Origin: 70-18 sp041691815
Lineage (GTDB): Bacteria > Pseudomonadota > Alphaproteobacteria > Acetobacterales > Acetobacteraceae
Direction: 5' to 3'
DNA: 64,000 bases
NCBI GenBank assembly: GCA_041691815.1
Contig: JBEPTZ010000002.1
Coordinates: forward strand, 30,339 to 94,338
Part shown: positions 1 through 9,294 of the stretch, one piece after another
Numbering within the stretch: the stretch's first letter is position 1
How the letters are laid out: every line of letters begins with the position of its first letter
The notes under the pieces: generated by a model
What the model saw: only the letters and a program-made list of their open reading frames with translations
What the model was told of the DNA's origin: nothing
Databases searched by the model: none
Program-made: the position numbers and the translations under genes

Positions 1-184
1 GGCCGTCATACATCACCCGCAGCACGCTTTCGGTCTCGCGCGAGCGGTGGTTGGCCGGGTCCATGGTCAGCGGGTCGAGGGTGAAGCCGACGCGCAGTTC
101 GGCGGCCTGCGCCTGGCTCAGCGGTGCCGCGCAGCTCAGCCCGACGGCGGCCGCCGTCAGCAGGATCGCGTGATGCAGGCGCAT
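1..184 (-). CDS. ABC transporter substrate-binding protein, family 5, N-terminal fragment
   Basis: Only the first 61 codons are inside the window; the gene runs off the left edge. The ATG at 184 is preceded by a good ribosome site (GGAAGGA, about 7 bases upstream). Residues 1-27 are a signal peptide with a likely cleavage after AQA. The mature start, ELRVGFTLDPLTMDPANH, is typical of periplasmic binding proteins of the dipeptide/oligopeptide/nickel class (SBP_bac_5), which begin with a short strand and the (L/M)DPA element. It would capture a peptide or similar ligand in the periplasm for an ABC importer. It lies downstream of a complete transporter operon (1091-6719) on the same strand, separated by DUF3126 and about 570 empty bases, so it probably belongs to a second transporter. 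Family is clear; ligand is unknown. Confidence 0.8.
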   Translation of the reverse strand, partial: MRLHHAILLTAAAVGLSCAAPLSQAQAAELRVGFTLDPLTMDPANHRSRETESVLRVMYDG

Positions 185-756
185 TACAAGACGTCCTTCC
201 ATATGACCCCTTGGGGGTCAGGTTGTCTGGTCCCCGGCCGCACGTTGGCGTCCAGCTGGCGTGGCAATCCGCTCTAGCAAGCCACATGCCATCGGCGTTT
301 CCCGCCGGCTCAGGCCAGCGTGTTCCGCCCGGCGCCGGCCGGGTGGGATGGCTGCGCCGATATCGCGCGTCGCCATGCGTGAAATGCGCGCGCCTCCCAC
401 GACAAGGCCAGTGCGCCACGATATTCTGGCTCGGAACCGCCGATCGGCAAACTCCGCGCCTAGCCTGGGCGGGAATTCGCCGCGATGATGCCGGACGCGC
501 CGCAGCATGGCCGCCTCGATCCGCGGTCCGGCTTCCGCCGCGCCGGCCGATGACGGCGCCGATCCGCCAGGCCGGCAGCGGCGCTCCAGCCCTTTGTCCG
601 GTCGCGTGATTCAGGCCGTGATGTGTTTTCGCCAGCGGCCATCACGCTCCTGCCGGCGATCGCCGCGACCAGCCTGCCCCGGTCGCGAATCACCCGGTCA
701 GCGACCGAATCGCGCAGATCGGGCCGAGTCGCGCATGCCGCGGCGGCGGCCTCGGT
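185..756. other. Gene-free stretch, about 570 bases
   Basis: Several overlapping open frames cross this stretch on both strands, but none shows a recognisable protein pattern or a convincing ribosome site. The stretch holds the leader of the binding-protein gene that starts at 184 and, at 601-617, a partial copy of a dispersed repeat described below. I see no RNA gene. Confidence 0.5.
601..617 (-). repeat. Partial copy of dispersed leader repeat (family 2)
   Basis: The reverse complement reads GGCCTGAATCACGCGAC and matches 17 of 17 bases with positions 30213-30229, inside the fuller copy at 30179-30229. Only this end of the repeat is recognisable here. No start codon follows it at the spacing seen for the two fuller copies. 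Confidence 0.5.
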
Positions 757-990
757 TCAACGGCGACGCGGCGTCGCGACCGCCGGCAGGTCCTCGTCCA
801 GGATCGAGATATGCAGCGAGAACGACACCTCGCCCTCGTCGTCATCGCGATGCAGCGTGCCGAGGAAATCCTCGCCGACGAACACCTCGACCGTGGCGCC
901 CTTCTTCTTCGGCACGGCGATGCGCAGGCGGTCATTGCCGAGGGTGGCGCGCAGATAGGCCTGCACACGGGCAATATCAGTTTCGTTCAC
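757..990 (-). CDS. DUF3126 family protein
   Basis: A 77-residue protein of a short family largely confined to Alphaproteobacteria. The pattern is an N-terminal helix ending in VQAYLRATLGN, a strand-rich core with EVFVGEDFLG and HRDDDEGEVSFS, and a final ILDEDLP, which fits DUF3126 along its whole length. The start is GTG at 990, preceded by GGAGGATGATGC; nearby ATG triplets are out of frame. Function is unknown; the protein is small, soluble and acidic in its C-terminal half. It follows the last ABC transporter ATPase gene by 100 bases on the same strand. Confidence 0.85.
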   Translation of the reverse strand: MNETDIARVQAYLRATLGNDRLRIAVPKKKGATVEVFVGEDFLGTLHRDDDEGEVSFSLHISILDEDLPAVATPRRR

Positions 991-1090
991 GCATCATCCT
1001 CCAGCTCTGGCCGCGCTAGGCGGCATCGGCGCGCTTATACGCCGCTCGCCACGGCGTGCCACCCCAGGCATCGCCATGCGACGCCCAACG

Positions 1091-2085
<995 letters not shown>

Positions 2086-2089
<4 letters not shown>

Positions 2090-3114
2090 GCCCCGCCCCC
2101 ATAGAGTTCCTCGGCATGCCAGCAGGCGACGAAATGGCCGGGCCGCCGCTCCTCATAATCCGGATAGGCGGCGCGGCATTGCGCATCGGCAAACGCGCAG
2201 CGCGGCGCAAACGCGCAGCCCACCGGCAGGTTGGTCAGCGGCGGCACGATGCCGGGGATTTCCTGCAAACGCTCCGCCGCCACCGCGCCATCGACCGCCA
2301 GGCTGGCCAGCCGCGGCACCGAGGCCAGCAGCCCGTGGGTATAAGGATGCAGCGGCAGCGCGAACAGCTCGCCGACCGACGCCTCCTCGATCTTCCGCCC
2401 GGCATACATCACCACCACCCGATGCGCGGTCTCGGCGACCACGCCGAGATCGTGGGTGATCAGCATGATCGCGGTGCCCATGTCCTGTTGCAGCCGCAGC
2501 AGCAGGTCGAGAATCTGCGCCTGGATGGTCACGTCCAGTGCGGTGGTCGGCTCGTCAGCGATCAGCATCTTCGGGTTGCAGGCCACCGCCATGGCGATCA
2601 TCGCCCGCTGCCGCATGCCGCCGGAAAGCTGGTGCGGAAACTCGCGCGCGCGCTGCGCCGGCTCCGGAATCTTCACGAGCCGCAGCATCTCCACCGATTT
2701 CTCGCGAACCGCCGAGCGCGACAGGTCCTGATGCAGCCGGATCGCCTCGCCGATCTGGTTGCCGATGGTCAGCAGCGGGTTGAGGCTGGTCATCGGTTCC
2801 TGGAAGATCATCGAGATATCGTTGCCGCGCACCTGGCGCATCTCTTTCTCGCTGAGCTTCAGCAGATCGCGGCCTTCCAGCATCACGCGGCCAGCCGCGA
2901 TCCGCCCCGGCGGCGTCGGCACCAGCCGCATCAGCGACAGCGCGGTGATCGACTTTCCACAACCGGACTCGCCGACCACCGCCAGCACCTCGCCGCGGCC
3001 GACCGAGAACGACACATCGCGCACCGCCTGCACCAGCCCGGCGCGGGTAAAAAATACCGTGTGCAGCCCATCGACTTCCAGCACCGGCGGCGCCGCATCC
3101 ACTGCGCCAGCCAT
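2086..3114 (-). CDS. Peptide/nickel ABC transporter ATP-binding protein (DppD-like)
   Basis: 342-residue ATPase subunit partnering DppF. Walker A GESGCGKSI lies at 48-56, the Q-loop in MIFQEPMTSLNP (102-113), the signature LSGGMRQR at 163-170 and Walker B MLIADEP at 183-189; the C-terminal Cys-containing oligopeptide domain is present. Isoleucine replaces the usual Thr/Val/Ser at the end of Walker A, as also in the second DppD-like protein of this window. An open frame continues about 100 codons upstream, but that part lies inside the permease gene and has no family resemblance. The ATG at 3114 shares one base with the permease stop (TGATG) and is the natural start. Confidence 0.92.
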
Positions 3115-4010
3115 CAGCCGCGCTGCCGCGGGTCGAGAATATCGCGCAACGCATCCCCCAACAGATTGGTGCCGAACACCACCACGCTGATCGTCACCCC
3201 CGGAAAAATCACCAGCCACGGCGCGGTGCGCACATATTCGGCAGCCGAGGCCGACAGCATCCGCCCCCAGGACGGATACGGCTCCGGCACCCCCAGCCCG
3301 AGGAACGACAGCGCCGCCTCGGTCAGGATCGCCGCCCCCAGCTGCGCGGTGCCAAGCACGATCAGCGGCGCGATGGTGTTCGGCAGCACATGCCGCACCG
3401 CCACCCGCCACTCGCTCATCCCCACCGCATGCGCCGCCTCGACGAACGCCTGCTCACGCAAGCTCAGCGTATTCGAGCGGATCACCCGCGCCACATACGG
3501 GATCAGCGGGATCGCGATCGAGAAGATGGTGTTCTGCAGCGACGGGCCGAGGGCTGCCGCCAGCACCAGCGCCATCACCAGCAGCGGCAGCGCCTGCAGG
3601 ATGTCGACCACCCGCTGGATCGCCAGGTCCACCCAGCCGCCGATATAGCCCGAGACCAGCCCGAGTACCACGCCGAAGAAGCAGCCCAGCGCGGTCGAGC
3701 CAATCCCGACCGCCAGCGAGATCCGCGCGCCATAGACGATGCGGGTATACAGGTCGCGCCCCATGAAATCCGAGCCGAACCAGTGGCTGGCGCTCGGCGC
3801 GCCGAGCGACAGCGCCGGGTTGGTGTCCAGCGGCGACCATTGGGTAATGACATCGGCAAAGAGCGCCGCGCCGACGAACACGATCATGATCACCGCACCG
3901 ATCGCGCCCAGCGGATACTGCCGGGTGAAGAACACCAGCTTGCGCCACAGCGTATCGGTGCGCGCGCCGGCGCGGGTCAGTTCGGCTTCGAACTCGGAAC
4001 TCTCGGACAT
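3114..4010 (-). CDS. Peptide/nickel ABC transporter permease (DppC-like)
   Basis: 298-residue inner-membrane permease. A cytoplasmic N-terminus leads into the first membrane segment at about 33-55, followed by the periplasmic loop with the family element HWFGSDFMGRDLYTR (76-90) and then five more hydrophobic segments. The cytoplasmic EAA loop that docks the ATPase is at about 191-210 (EAAHAVGMSEWRVAVRHVLP). It pairs with the DppB-like permease encoded four bases upstream and overlaps the DppD start by one base. Length and topology are normal for DppC/OppC. The transported compound is not determined by the sequence. Confidence 0.93.
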   Translation of the reverse strand: MSESSEFEAELTRAGARTDTLWRKLVFFTRQYPLGAIGAVIMIVFVGAALFADVITQWSPLDTNPALSLGAPSASHWFGSDFMGRDLYTRIVYGARISLAVGIGSTALGCFFGVVLGLVSGYIGGWVDLAIQRVVDILQALPLLVMALVLAAALGPSLQNTIFSIAIPLIPYVARVIRSNTLSLREQAFVEAAHAVGMSEWRVAVRHVLPNTIAPLIVLGTAQLGAAILTEAALSFLGLGVPEPYPSWGRMLSASAAEYVRTAPWLVIFPGVTISVVVFGTNLLGDALRDILDPRQRG

Positions 4011-4014
4011 CGGC

Positions 4015-4962
4015 TCAGTCCGCGATCTTGATGCGCGGATCGATCACCGCATACAGCATGTCGACGATGAAATTGATCACCACCACCACCACGGCGATCA
4101 CCATCACCAGGTTCTGCACCACCGGATAGTCGCGCACCCGGATCGACTCCACCAGGAAGCGCGCCATGCCGGGGATATTGAATACCGTCTCGGTGACGAT
4201 CAGCCCGCCGATCAGGAACGCCGCCTCGATGCCGATCACTGTGATCACCGGCAGCATCGCGTTGCGCAGCGCATGATTGTAGTTGACGCTCTGCACCGAG
4301 GCGCCCTTGGCCCGCGCGGTGCGGATATAATCCTGCCGCATCACCTCCAGCATCGAGGAGCGGGTCAGCCGCATCACCAGCGACGAACTGCGGAAGCCCA
4401 CCGCCATCGCCGGCAGCAGCAGCAGCCAGGCCCGCGCGAAGAACCCCGACGGCATGTCGGTATAGGTCGGCAGGTCGCCGAACCAGGCCACCGCGCCCAT
4501 CAAAATCAGCAGCCCGATCCAGAATGACGGCATCGACAGCCCGCTGAGACTGACCACCCGGCAGATGTAGTCGATCGGCTCGTCCTGCCGCACCGCGCTG
4601 ACCACGCCGAGCGGCACCCCGAACAGCACCGAGAACACCAGCGCCAGGAACCCCAGTTCGGCGGTGATCGGAATCCGCGGCGCGATCTGCTGCAGCACCG
4701 GCTTCTCGTCGATATAGGAATAGCCGAGATCGCCATGCGCCAGCCCGTCGATCCACTGCAGGTATTGCACCGGCACCGGCTTGTCGAGGCCGAGATCCTT
4801 CTCGATCTGCAGCTTGGCGGCCGGATCGATCATCCCCGCCGAATCAAACAGGATGTCCACGACATTGCCCGGCACAATGCGCAGCAGCCCGAAGATGATC
4901 ACCGAGATGCCGAACAGGGTCAGCAGCATCAGCAGGAAGCGGCGGATCAGGTAGGCGGCCAA
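4015..4962 (-). CDS. Peptide/nickel ABC transporter permease (DppB-like)
   Basis: 315-residue permease with the standard DppB start: a membrane segment at about 9-30 inside RRFLLMLLTLFGISVIIFGL, then a periplasmic domain containing LGLDKPVPVQYLQW and five further hydrophobic segments. The EAA-type loop reads RTARAKGASVQSVNYNHALR. It lies 116 bases downstream of the binding-protein gene, across a strong hairpin (5027-5055), and four bases upstream of the DppC-like gene. The gap and hairpin probably lower expression of the membrane parts relative to the binding protein, as is common in such operons. Confidence 0.93.
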   Translation of the reverse strand: MAAYLIRRFLLMLLTLFGISVIIFGLLRIVPGNVVDILFDSAGMIDPAAKLQIEKDLGLDKPVPVQYLQWIDGLAHGDLGYSYIDEKPVLQQIAPRIPITAELGFLALVFSVLFGVPLGVVSAVRQDEPIDYICRVVSLSGLSMPSFWIGLLILMGAVAWFGDLPTYTDMPSGFFARAWLLLLPAMAVGFRSSSLVMRLTRSSMLEVMRQDYIRTARAKGASVQSVNYNHALRNAMLPVITVIGIEAAFLIGGLIVTETVFNIPGMARFLVESIRVRDYPVVQNLVMVIAVVVVVINFIVDMLYAVIDPRIKIAD

Positions 4963-5026
4963 AAGGTGGCTCCTTGTGCGACGGCCGGTTGTGCGACGAC
5001 CGGAAAGCTGCCGGGGCCGGATGGCA

Positions 5027-5055
5027 GACGGCGGTGGGCAGCACCCACCGCCGTC
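5027..5055. other. Intercistronic hairpin between binding protein and permease genes
   Basis: A perfect 12-base inverted repeat (GACGGCGGTGGG / CCCACCGCCGTC) with a five-base loop. On the minus-strand transcript it sits just after the binding-protein stop codon and before the permease gene, with no U tract after it. This placement suits a stabilising or partially terminating structure that gives more binding protein than permease. The role is inferred; the hairpin is directly visible. Confidence 0.55.
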
Positions 5056-5078
5056 ACCTCAAGCCAGACGCGTCACGA

Positions 5079-6719
5079 TCAGTGCTTGCTCATCCACAGA
5101 TCGTCGAAGCGGAAGCCGTTATACGAGCTGTTCGACTGCGGCGCGAAGTTATGCACGTACGGCTGCCAGCAGCTGTTCTCGACACTCTGGAACAGGATCG
5201 GTCGCGCCACATCCTCCTGCAGCTTGGCGTCGATGTCCCACACCATCTTCTTGCGCTTGTCCATGTCCAGTTCCTGCGACTGGGCGACGAACATCTTCTC
5301 CAGCGTCGGGTTGCAATAGCCGGTATAGTTGCGCTCCGAGGTGCAGGAATAGTTCTCGAAGAATGCCTGATCGGGGTCATCCACCGAGTTGCCGGTGAGG
5401 TTCAGGCCGACCGAGTAGTCCTTGCGCGCCACCTTGGCGAACCAGGCGCCGGATTCCACCTCGTCGAGCGTGCCGTCCATCCAGATCGTCTTCAGATGGT
5501 CGATCAGGATCACCGCGGCATCGCGATACTGCACGATGTTGCGAGTGGAAACCTTGACCGCCAGATGCTTGTCCGGCCCATAGCCGTGCTTGGCCATCAG
5601 CGCGCGCGCCGCGTCGCGGCTCTTCGCGACATCCGGCGAATAGCCCGGCAGCGTCTCGAGCATCTCCTTCGGCATGCCCCAGACGCCTTGCGGCGGGGCC
5701 TCCATGGTGCCGCCGATCACGTAGTGGCCTTCGCCGAGAATGTCGTTGAACGCCTTGCGGTCGATCGCCAGCGCCATCGCCATGCGGATGTCGGGGTCGT
5801 TGAACGGCGCCACGTCACGGTTGACGATGAGGTTGGTGTTCACGTTGGTCGGCTCGGCCTGGCACACCGCCTTCGGCGCCTGCGCCTTGATATCCTTCAG
5901 GTTCTGCCACGACACTTCGGTGGGGAAGGTCATGTCCAGCTTGCCGGCGATGAAGGTCAGCAACGCGGTCGAGCGATTGGTGATGATCGGCAGCTCGATG
6001 GCGTCCAGATACGGCAGCCCCTTCTTCCAGTACTCCTTGTTGGCCACCAGCTTGATCGACTTGTTGCGGTCGTACGAGACGAACTTGAACGGCCCGGTGC
6101 CGATCGGATGCACCCGCATGTCCTTGGCCGAGACGTGGCACGGATACATCGGCGAATAGCCCGAGGCGAGCAGCGCCAACATCGCCGGCTGCGGATTGCC
6201 CAGTTCCAGCGTCACCTGATGCGGATTATCGACCACCACATCCTTCAGGTTCCAGTACCAGTCCTTGCGCGGATTCTTGCGGAACTTGTCCTGGCCCTTG
6301 CCCTGCAGCAGGTCGAAGGTGCACTTCACGTCCTCGGCAGTGAACGGCTTGCCGTCATGCCACTTCACGCCATCACGCAGCATGAAGGTCAGCTTGCGGT
6401 AGTCGCTGCTCCACTTCCAGCTGCTGGCCAGTTCCGGCTGGATATCCGACAGGCTGTTCTGCGGATTGTGCTGATCGTAGATCACCAGGTTGTTGTAGAC
6501 CGCCATGAACGGCACGATCACCGAATAGGTCGCCTCCTCATGAATCGAGGCGCTCGGCGGATTGTCGCGCTGATAGACCCTCAGCGTGCCGCCATGCACC
6601 GGGTCGGCCGCCATCGCGGTGCCGCCGGCGGCCAGACTGACGACCAGCCCCCCGGTCGCAACCCCGCCGGCCAGCACCGCCGCCGTTGCGAAACGTGTCA
6701 AACTGCCAAATATAGTCAT
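5079..6719 (-). CDS. ABC transporter substrate-binding protein, family 5 (dipeptide/nickel type)
   Basis: 546-residue periplasmic binding protein, the first gene of the transporter operon running down to 1091. Residues 1 to about 37 form a signal peptide with cleavage near AMA-ADP. The mature protein has the family 5 elements GGTLRVYQRDNPPS, ASSWKWSSDYRKLTFMLRDG and VKWHDGKPFTAEDVKCTFD, followed by the typical PIGTGPFKFVSYDRN region. The ATG at 6719 has GGGAGG seven bases upstream; a longer open frame exists, but its extra 71 codons lack any signal sequence or family match. Several internal Cys residues near the C-terminus (NYSC, YCNP, NSCW) may form disulfides. Ligand not determinable; peptides or small glycosides are plausible. 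Confidence 0.93.
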   Translation of the reverse strand: MTIFGSLTRFATAAVLAGGVATGGLVVSLAAGGTAMAADPVHGGTLRVYQRDNPPSASIHEEATYSVIVPFMAVYNNLVIYDQHNPQNSLSDIQPELASSWKWSSDYRKLTFMLRDGVKWHDGKPFTAEDVKCTFDLLQGKGQDKFRKNPRKDWYWNLKDVVVDNPHQVTLELGNPQPAMLALLASGYSPMYPCHVSAKDMRVHPIGTGPFKFVSYDRNKSIKLVANKEYWKKGLPYLDAIELPIITNRSTALLTFIAGKLDMTFPTEVSWQNLKDIKAQAPKAVCQAEPTNVNTNLIVNRDVAPFNDPDIRMAMALAIDRKAFNDILGEGHYVIGGTMEAPPQGVWGMPKEMLETLPGYSPDVAKSRDAARALMAKHGYGPDKHLAVKVSTRNIVQYRDAAVILIDHLKTIWMDGTLDEVESGAWFAKVARKDYSVGLNLTGNSVDDPDQAFFENYSCTSERNYTGYCNPTLEKMFVAQSQELDMDKRKKMVWDIDAKLQEDVARPILFQSVENSCWQPYVHNFAPQSNSSYNGFRFDDLWMSKH

Positions 6720-7113
6720 CAGCCTCCCTTCCGTTGTTTCAGGAGGCGCCGCCGCAACGGTGCGCCGATCGCGCGCCACCTCGGCAATACCCTCCCTGAC
6801 TTTGCAGTTCTGCCACGGCTTTTCCGCAATGCCGCCGCTTCGCTCGCGGCGCAGCAACCAGTCGCGCATCCTGCAATTGGCCCGGCTTATAACATGGCCG
6901 AACCGCTTCCACCAGCCATGCGTCGCCGGCATCGCTCGCCGAATTCTTGCAGATTTACAATATTGTTGCGGCGCCGGGCGCCATCATGCGCCACCAGCGC
7001 GCCGGGCAGCATTCATCCCGGGGGCCGCGATCCGCGCCCCCCGGGATGCCGCATCATACCGACGCCGGTCTGCCCGACGCCGGTCTGCTCGCGCCGGTCT
7101 GCTCGCCGGCAGG
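6720..7113. other. Gene-free stretch upstream of the transporter operon
   Basis: About 390 bases between the start of the binding-protein gene and the end of the PEP-CTERM gene, both on the minus strand. It should contain the operon promoter; the AT-rich patch around 6945-6970 is the likeliest place, but I cannot assign clear hexamers. Near the PEP-CTERM stop there is a short direct-repeat cluster (7059-7102). No gene is supported. Confidence 0.45.
7059..7102. repeat. Three short direct repeats of about 15 bases
   Basis: The unit CCGACGCCGGTCTGC occurs twice exactly (7059-7073, 7074-7088) and a third time in altered form (7089-7102). It lies just downstream of the PEP-CTERM gene stop codon. 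It looks like local slippage rather than a functional array. Confidence 0.6.
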
Positions 7114-7872
7114 TCAGCCCTGGCGGCCCCGGCGGCGCCGCGCCACCAGCGCCAGCCCCAGCAGCGAACTGCCGAGCAGCACCAGCGAGGCCGGCTCCGG
7201 CACCGTCATCACCTGCGGCGGAACGTCGTTCAGCGGCGGATTGCCGCTGATCACATACACCTGGTCGATCACCACATCCTTCGACGGATACATGTCGGTG
7301 GTGAAGGTGAAATCCACCGTCTGGTCGCCGGTCCCGCTGATCATCACCGCGGCGGCATAGTTGGTCCAGGTCACCGGCATCAGCGCCGAGGCGGCAACAT
7401 CCAGCAGCGGCACCCCCGCCAGATTGGCGAGGAAATGCGCGTCCCCGGCGTTGTCGAAGCCGTTCTGCGGCAGGTACAGGCTGAATCCCACCTGGTACAA
7501 TCCCGGCGCCAGGCTCAGCGTCTGCGTCAGGCTCTGCCCCTGGGAGAAGTCGCTGACGAAATACGCCCCCCGCAGGCCCGCCGCATCCGGCGAATTGCTC
7601 ATGCCGGTGTTGGCCTGCACCGCCTCGCCATAGGCGCCGGTCGGATAGCCGGTGCCGGGCGAGCCATAATGGATCGCCACCGGCGGATAGCCCTGGCTTT
7701 CCGTGCCGGTGATCGTCCAGCCGCTCAGCCCGTCCGGCCCGAGTTCGAAGCTGCCATTCTGCAGCAGGTTGACCGGAACCGCCGCGGCCGGCGTCATCAT
7801 CGCCAGCCCGGTCGACATCAGCGCGCCGACCACTGCCAGCCTGATCGCCCGAAGGGCCATGGTTTCAAACAT
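7114..7872 (-). CDS. PEP-CTERM sorting domain protein
   Basis: 252-residue secreted protein. It has an N-terminal signal peptide (about 1-31, ending AAA), a Ser/Gly/Asn-rich middle beginning NLLQNGSFELG that resembles carbohydrate-binding or DUF642-like beta-sandwich domains, and a C-terminal PEP-CTERM tripartite signal: VPEPASL, a hydrophobic segment LVLLGSSLLGLAL and an RRRRG tail. Such proteins are normally processed by an exosortase and placed at the cell surface or in the extracellular matrix; no exosortase is in this window. The first ATG (7872) has AGAGG five bases upstream; a second ATG four codons later is possible. It probably forms a single-gene transcript. Confidence 0.9.
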   Translation of the reverse strand: MFETMALRAIRLAVVGALMSTGLAMMTPAAAVPVNLLQNGSFELGPDGLSGWTITGTESQGYPPVAIHYGSPGTGYPTGAYGEAVQANTGMSNSPDAAGLRGAYFVSDFSQGQSLTQTLSLAPGLYQVGFSLYLPQNGFDNAGDAHFLANLAGVPLLDVAASALMPVTWTNYAAAVMISGTGDQTVDFTFTTDMYPSKDVVIDQVYVISGNPPLNDVPPQVMTVPEPASLVLLGSSLLGLALVARRRRGRQG

Positions 7873-8101
7873 TCACGCCTCTTTTCCAAGTTGCAACGCT
7901 TAAATCGCGTCACGTCCGAAAAATGAGACGCAACTATCGTGCCAGATGCGTGATTGCCATGAAATCAACGCGCGACGAGCCAGTTACACGCTATCTCCGG
8001 TTGTGGTTGTAAGATTTTCCGACACCCGGACGAGGCCCGAACTTCCGCAATCGATTGATATCGTGCTATTCCACCGCGGAACGACGTTTCTTTCGTATGT
8101 A

Positions 8102-8148
8102 AAAATTCCTGACATTGGGAATTTTAGCGAATTATCCCAAAAATTCGC
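8102..8148 (-). terminator. Pair of AT-rich inverted repeats after the patatin gene
   Basis: Two adjacent hairpins: AAAATTCC / GGAATTTT (8102-8109 with 8118-8125) and GCGAATT / AATTCGC (8127-8133 with 8142-8148). They lie 11 bases beyond the patatin stop codon, and on the minus-strand transcript the second stem ends in a run of U. They are far more AT-rich than their surroundings and suit an intrinsic terminator for the asnB-MFS-patatin transcript. The rest of 7873-8158 shows no gene. Confidence 0.55.
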
Positions 8149-8158
8149 CAGTCCGATA

Positions 8159-9274
8159 TCAAGCCCTGGCACGGTGCGCGCGCAACACGTCGAAGCTCCT
8201 GATCCCCTCGCAGCCGTCCCACGGCGCCTGCCAGGGCGCCGCCGCCGCCGAAACCCTGGCATCCTCCCGCCCCTGCTCCCAGCGCCCCTGCATGGTGGCG
8301 CGGGAGAACTCGAAATCCTTGTTGGCGCCCTGCGGCACCGCCGGCCGGTAGATCAGGTTCACCACATCCATCTCGGCCCGGCAGGCCTGGCGGCGCAGGT
8401 AGCGTACCGCCGGGTCGTCGCGCAGCGTCTCCGGCAGCCGCTCCAGCAACTCGGCGATCTGCTGGTGCATCGCATGGGCGTGGCGGAAACTCTCGATGCC
8501 CATGCGGGTGCGGCTGGAATACTGGATGTCCTTGCGCCGCTCCTCCACCTCGCCGAGGTCGTTCGGCGGCCGGCCGCGGGCGCTGAACAGGTCCACCTGG
8601 AACGCCAGCGTCTCCCGCCGTGGCCGGTCATCCAGCACATATTGCAGCGGCGTGTTGGACACCAGGCCGCCATCCCAGTACTGCTCGCCGTCGATCTCGA
8701 TCGGCGGAAACCCCGGCGGCAGCGCGCCGCTGGCCATGATATGCTCCGGCCCGACAAGCTGATGCGCGGTGTCAAAATAGGCGAAATTGCCGGTCCGCAC
8801 ATTCACCGCCCCCACCGACAGCCGGGTGACGCCGGCGTTGATCCGCTCGAAATCGCACAGCCGCTCCAGCGTCGCGCGCAGGCACGAGGTATCGTAGTAG
8901 CTGGTATTGCGCAGCCCCGGCGCCGCCGGCCGAAAGAATCCCGGCTGCCCGAACGCCATCGCCGACAGCGCCGCCCCCTGCCGCAGCGCCGCCCCCCAGC
9001 CCGGCAGCGGCAGGTCGGGCCACAGCGCGGTGGGGGCACTCACCTCCTCCCAGAACGCGCGCAGCGCCGGCACCCGCGCCTCGGGCGCATTGCCGGCGAT
9101 CAATGCCGCATTGACCGCGCCGATCGAGATGCCGGCCACCCAGTCCGGCAGATAGCCCGCCTCGGCCAGCGCCTCATATACTCCGGCCTGGTACGACCCC
9201 AGCGCACCGCCGCCCTGCAACACCAGGGCGATGCGCTTCTCCGATCCCCGCGCCGGCGGGTTGCAATTATCCAT
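8159..9274 (-). CDS. Patatin-like phospholipase
   Basis: 371-residue serine hydrolase with the Ser-Asp dyad of patatin proteins, expected to cleave fatty acyl groups from phospholipids. The oxyanion-hole loop GGGALG is at 21-26, the nucleophile elbow GISIG at 48-52 (Ser50) and the DGG motif at 201-203 (Asp201). After about residue 260 there is a helical C-terminal part without recognised domains. There is no signal peptide, so it likely acts in the cytoplasm or at the inner face of the membrane. It begins 20 bases after the MFS gene on the same strand, so it forms an operon with asnB and the MFS gene. Confidence 0.92.
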   Translation of the reverse strand: MDNCNPPARGSEKRIALVLQGGGALGSYQAGVYEALAEAGYLPDWVAGISIGAVNAALIAGNAPEARVPALRAFWEEVSAPTALWPDLPLPGWGAALRQGAALSAMAFGQPGFFRPAAPGLRNTSYYDTSCLRATLERLCDFERINAGVTRLSVGAVNVRTGNFAYFDTAHQLVGPEHIMASGALPPGFPPIEIDGEQYWDGGLVSNTPLQYVLDDRPRRETLAFQVDLFSARGRPPNDLGEVEERRKDIQYSSRTRMGIESFRHAHAMHQQIAELLERLPETLRDDPAVRYLRRQACRAEMDVVNLIYRPAVPQGANKDFEFSRATMQGRWEQGREDARVSAAAAPWQAPWDGCEGIRSFDVLRAHRARA

Positions 9275-9294
9275 CGAACCTCACTCCTGTCGCC

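Noticed and set aside
185..756. Open frames in the left empty region
   Set aside because: Several mutually overlapping frames on both strands, all Arg/Pro/Ala-rich, none with a ribosome site or recognisable motif.
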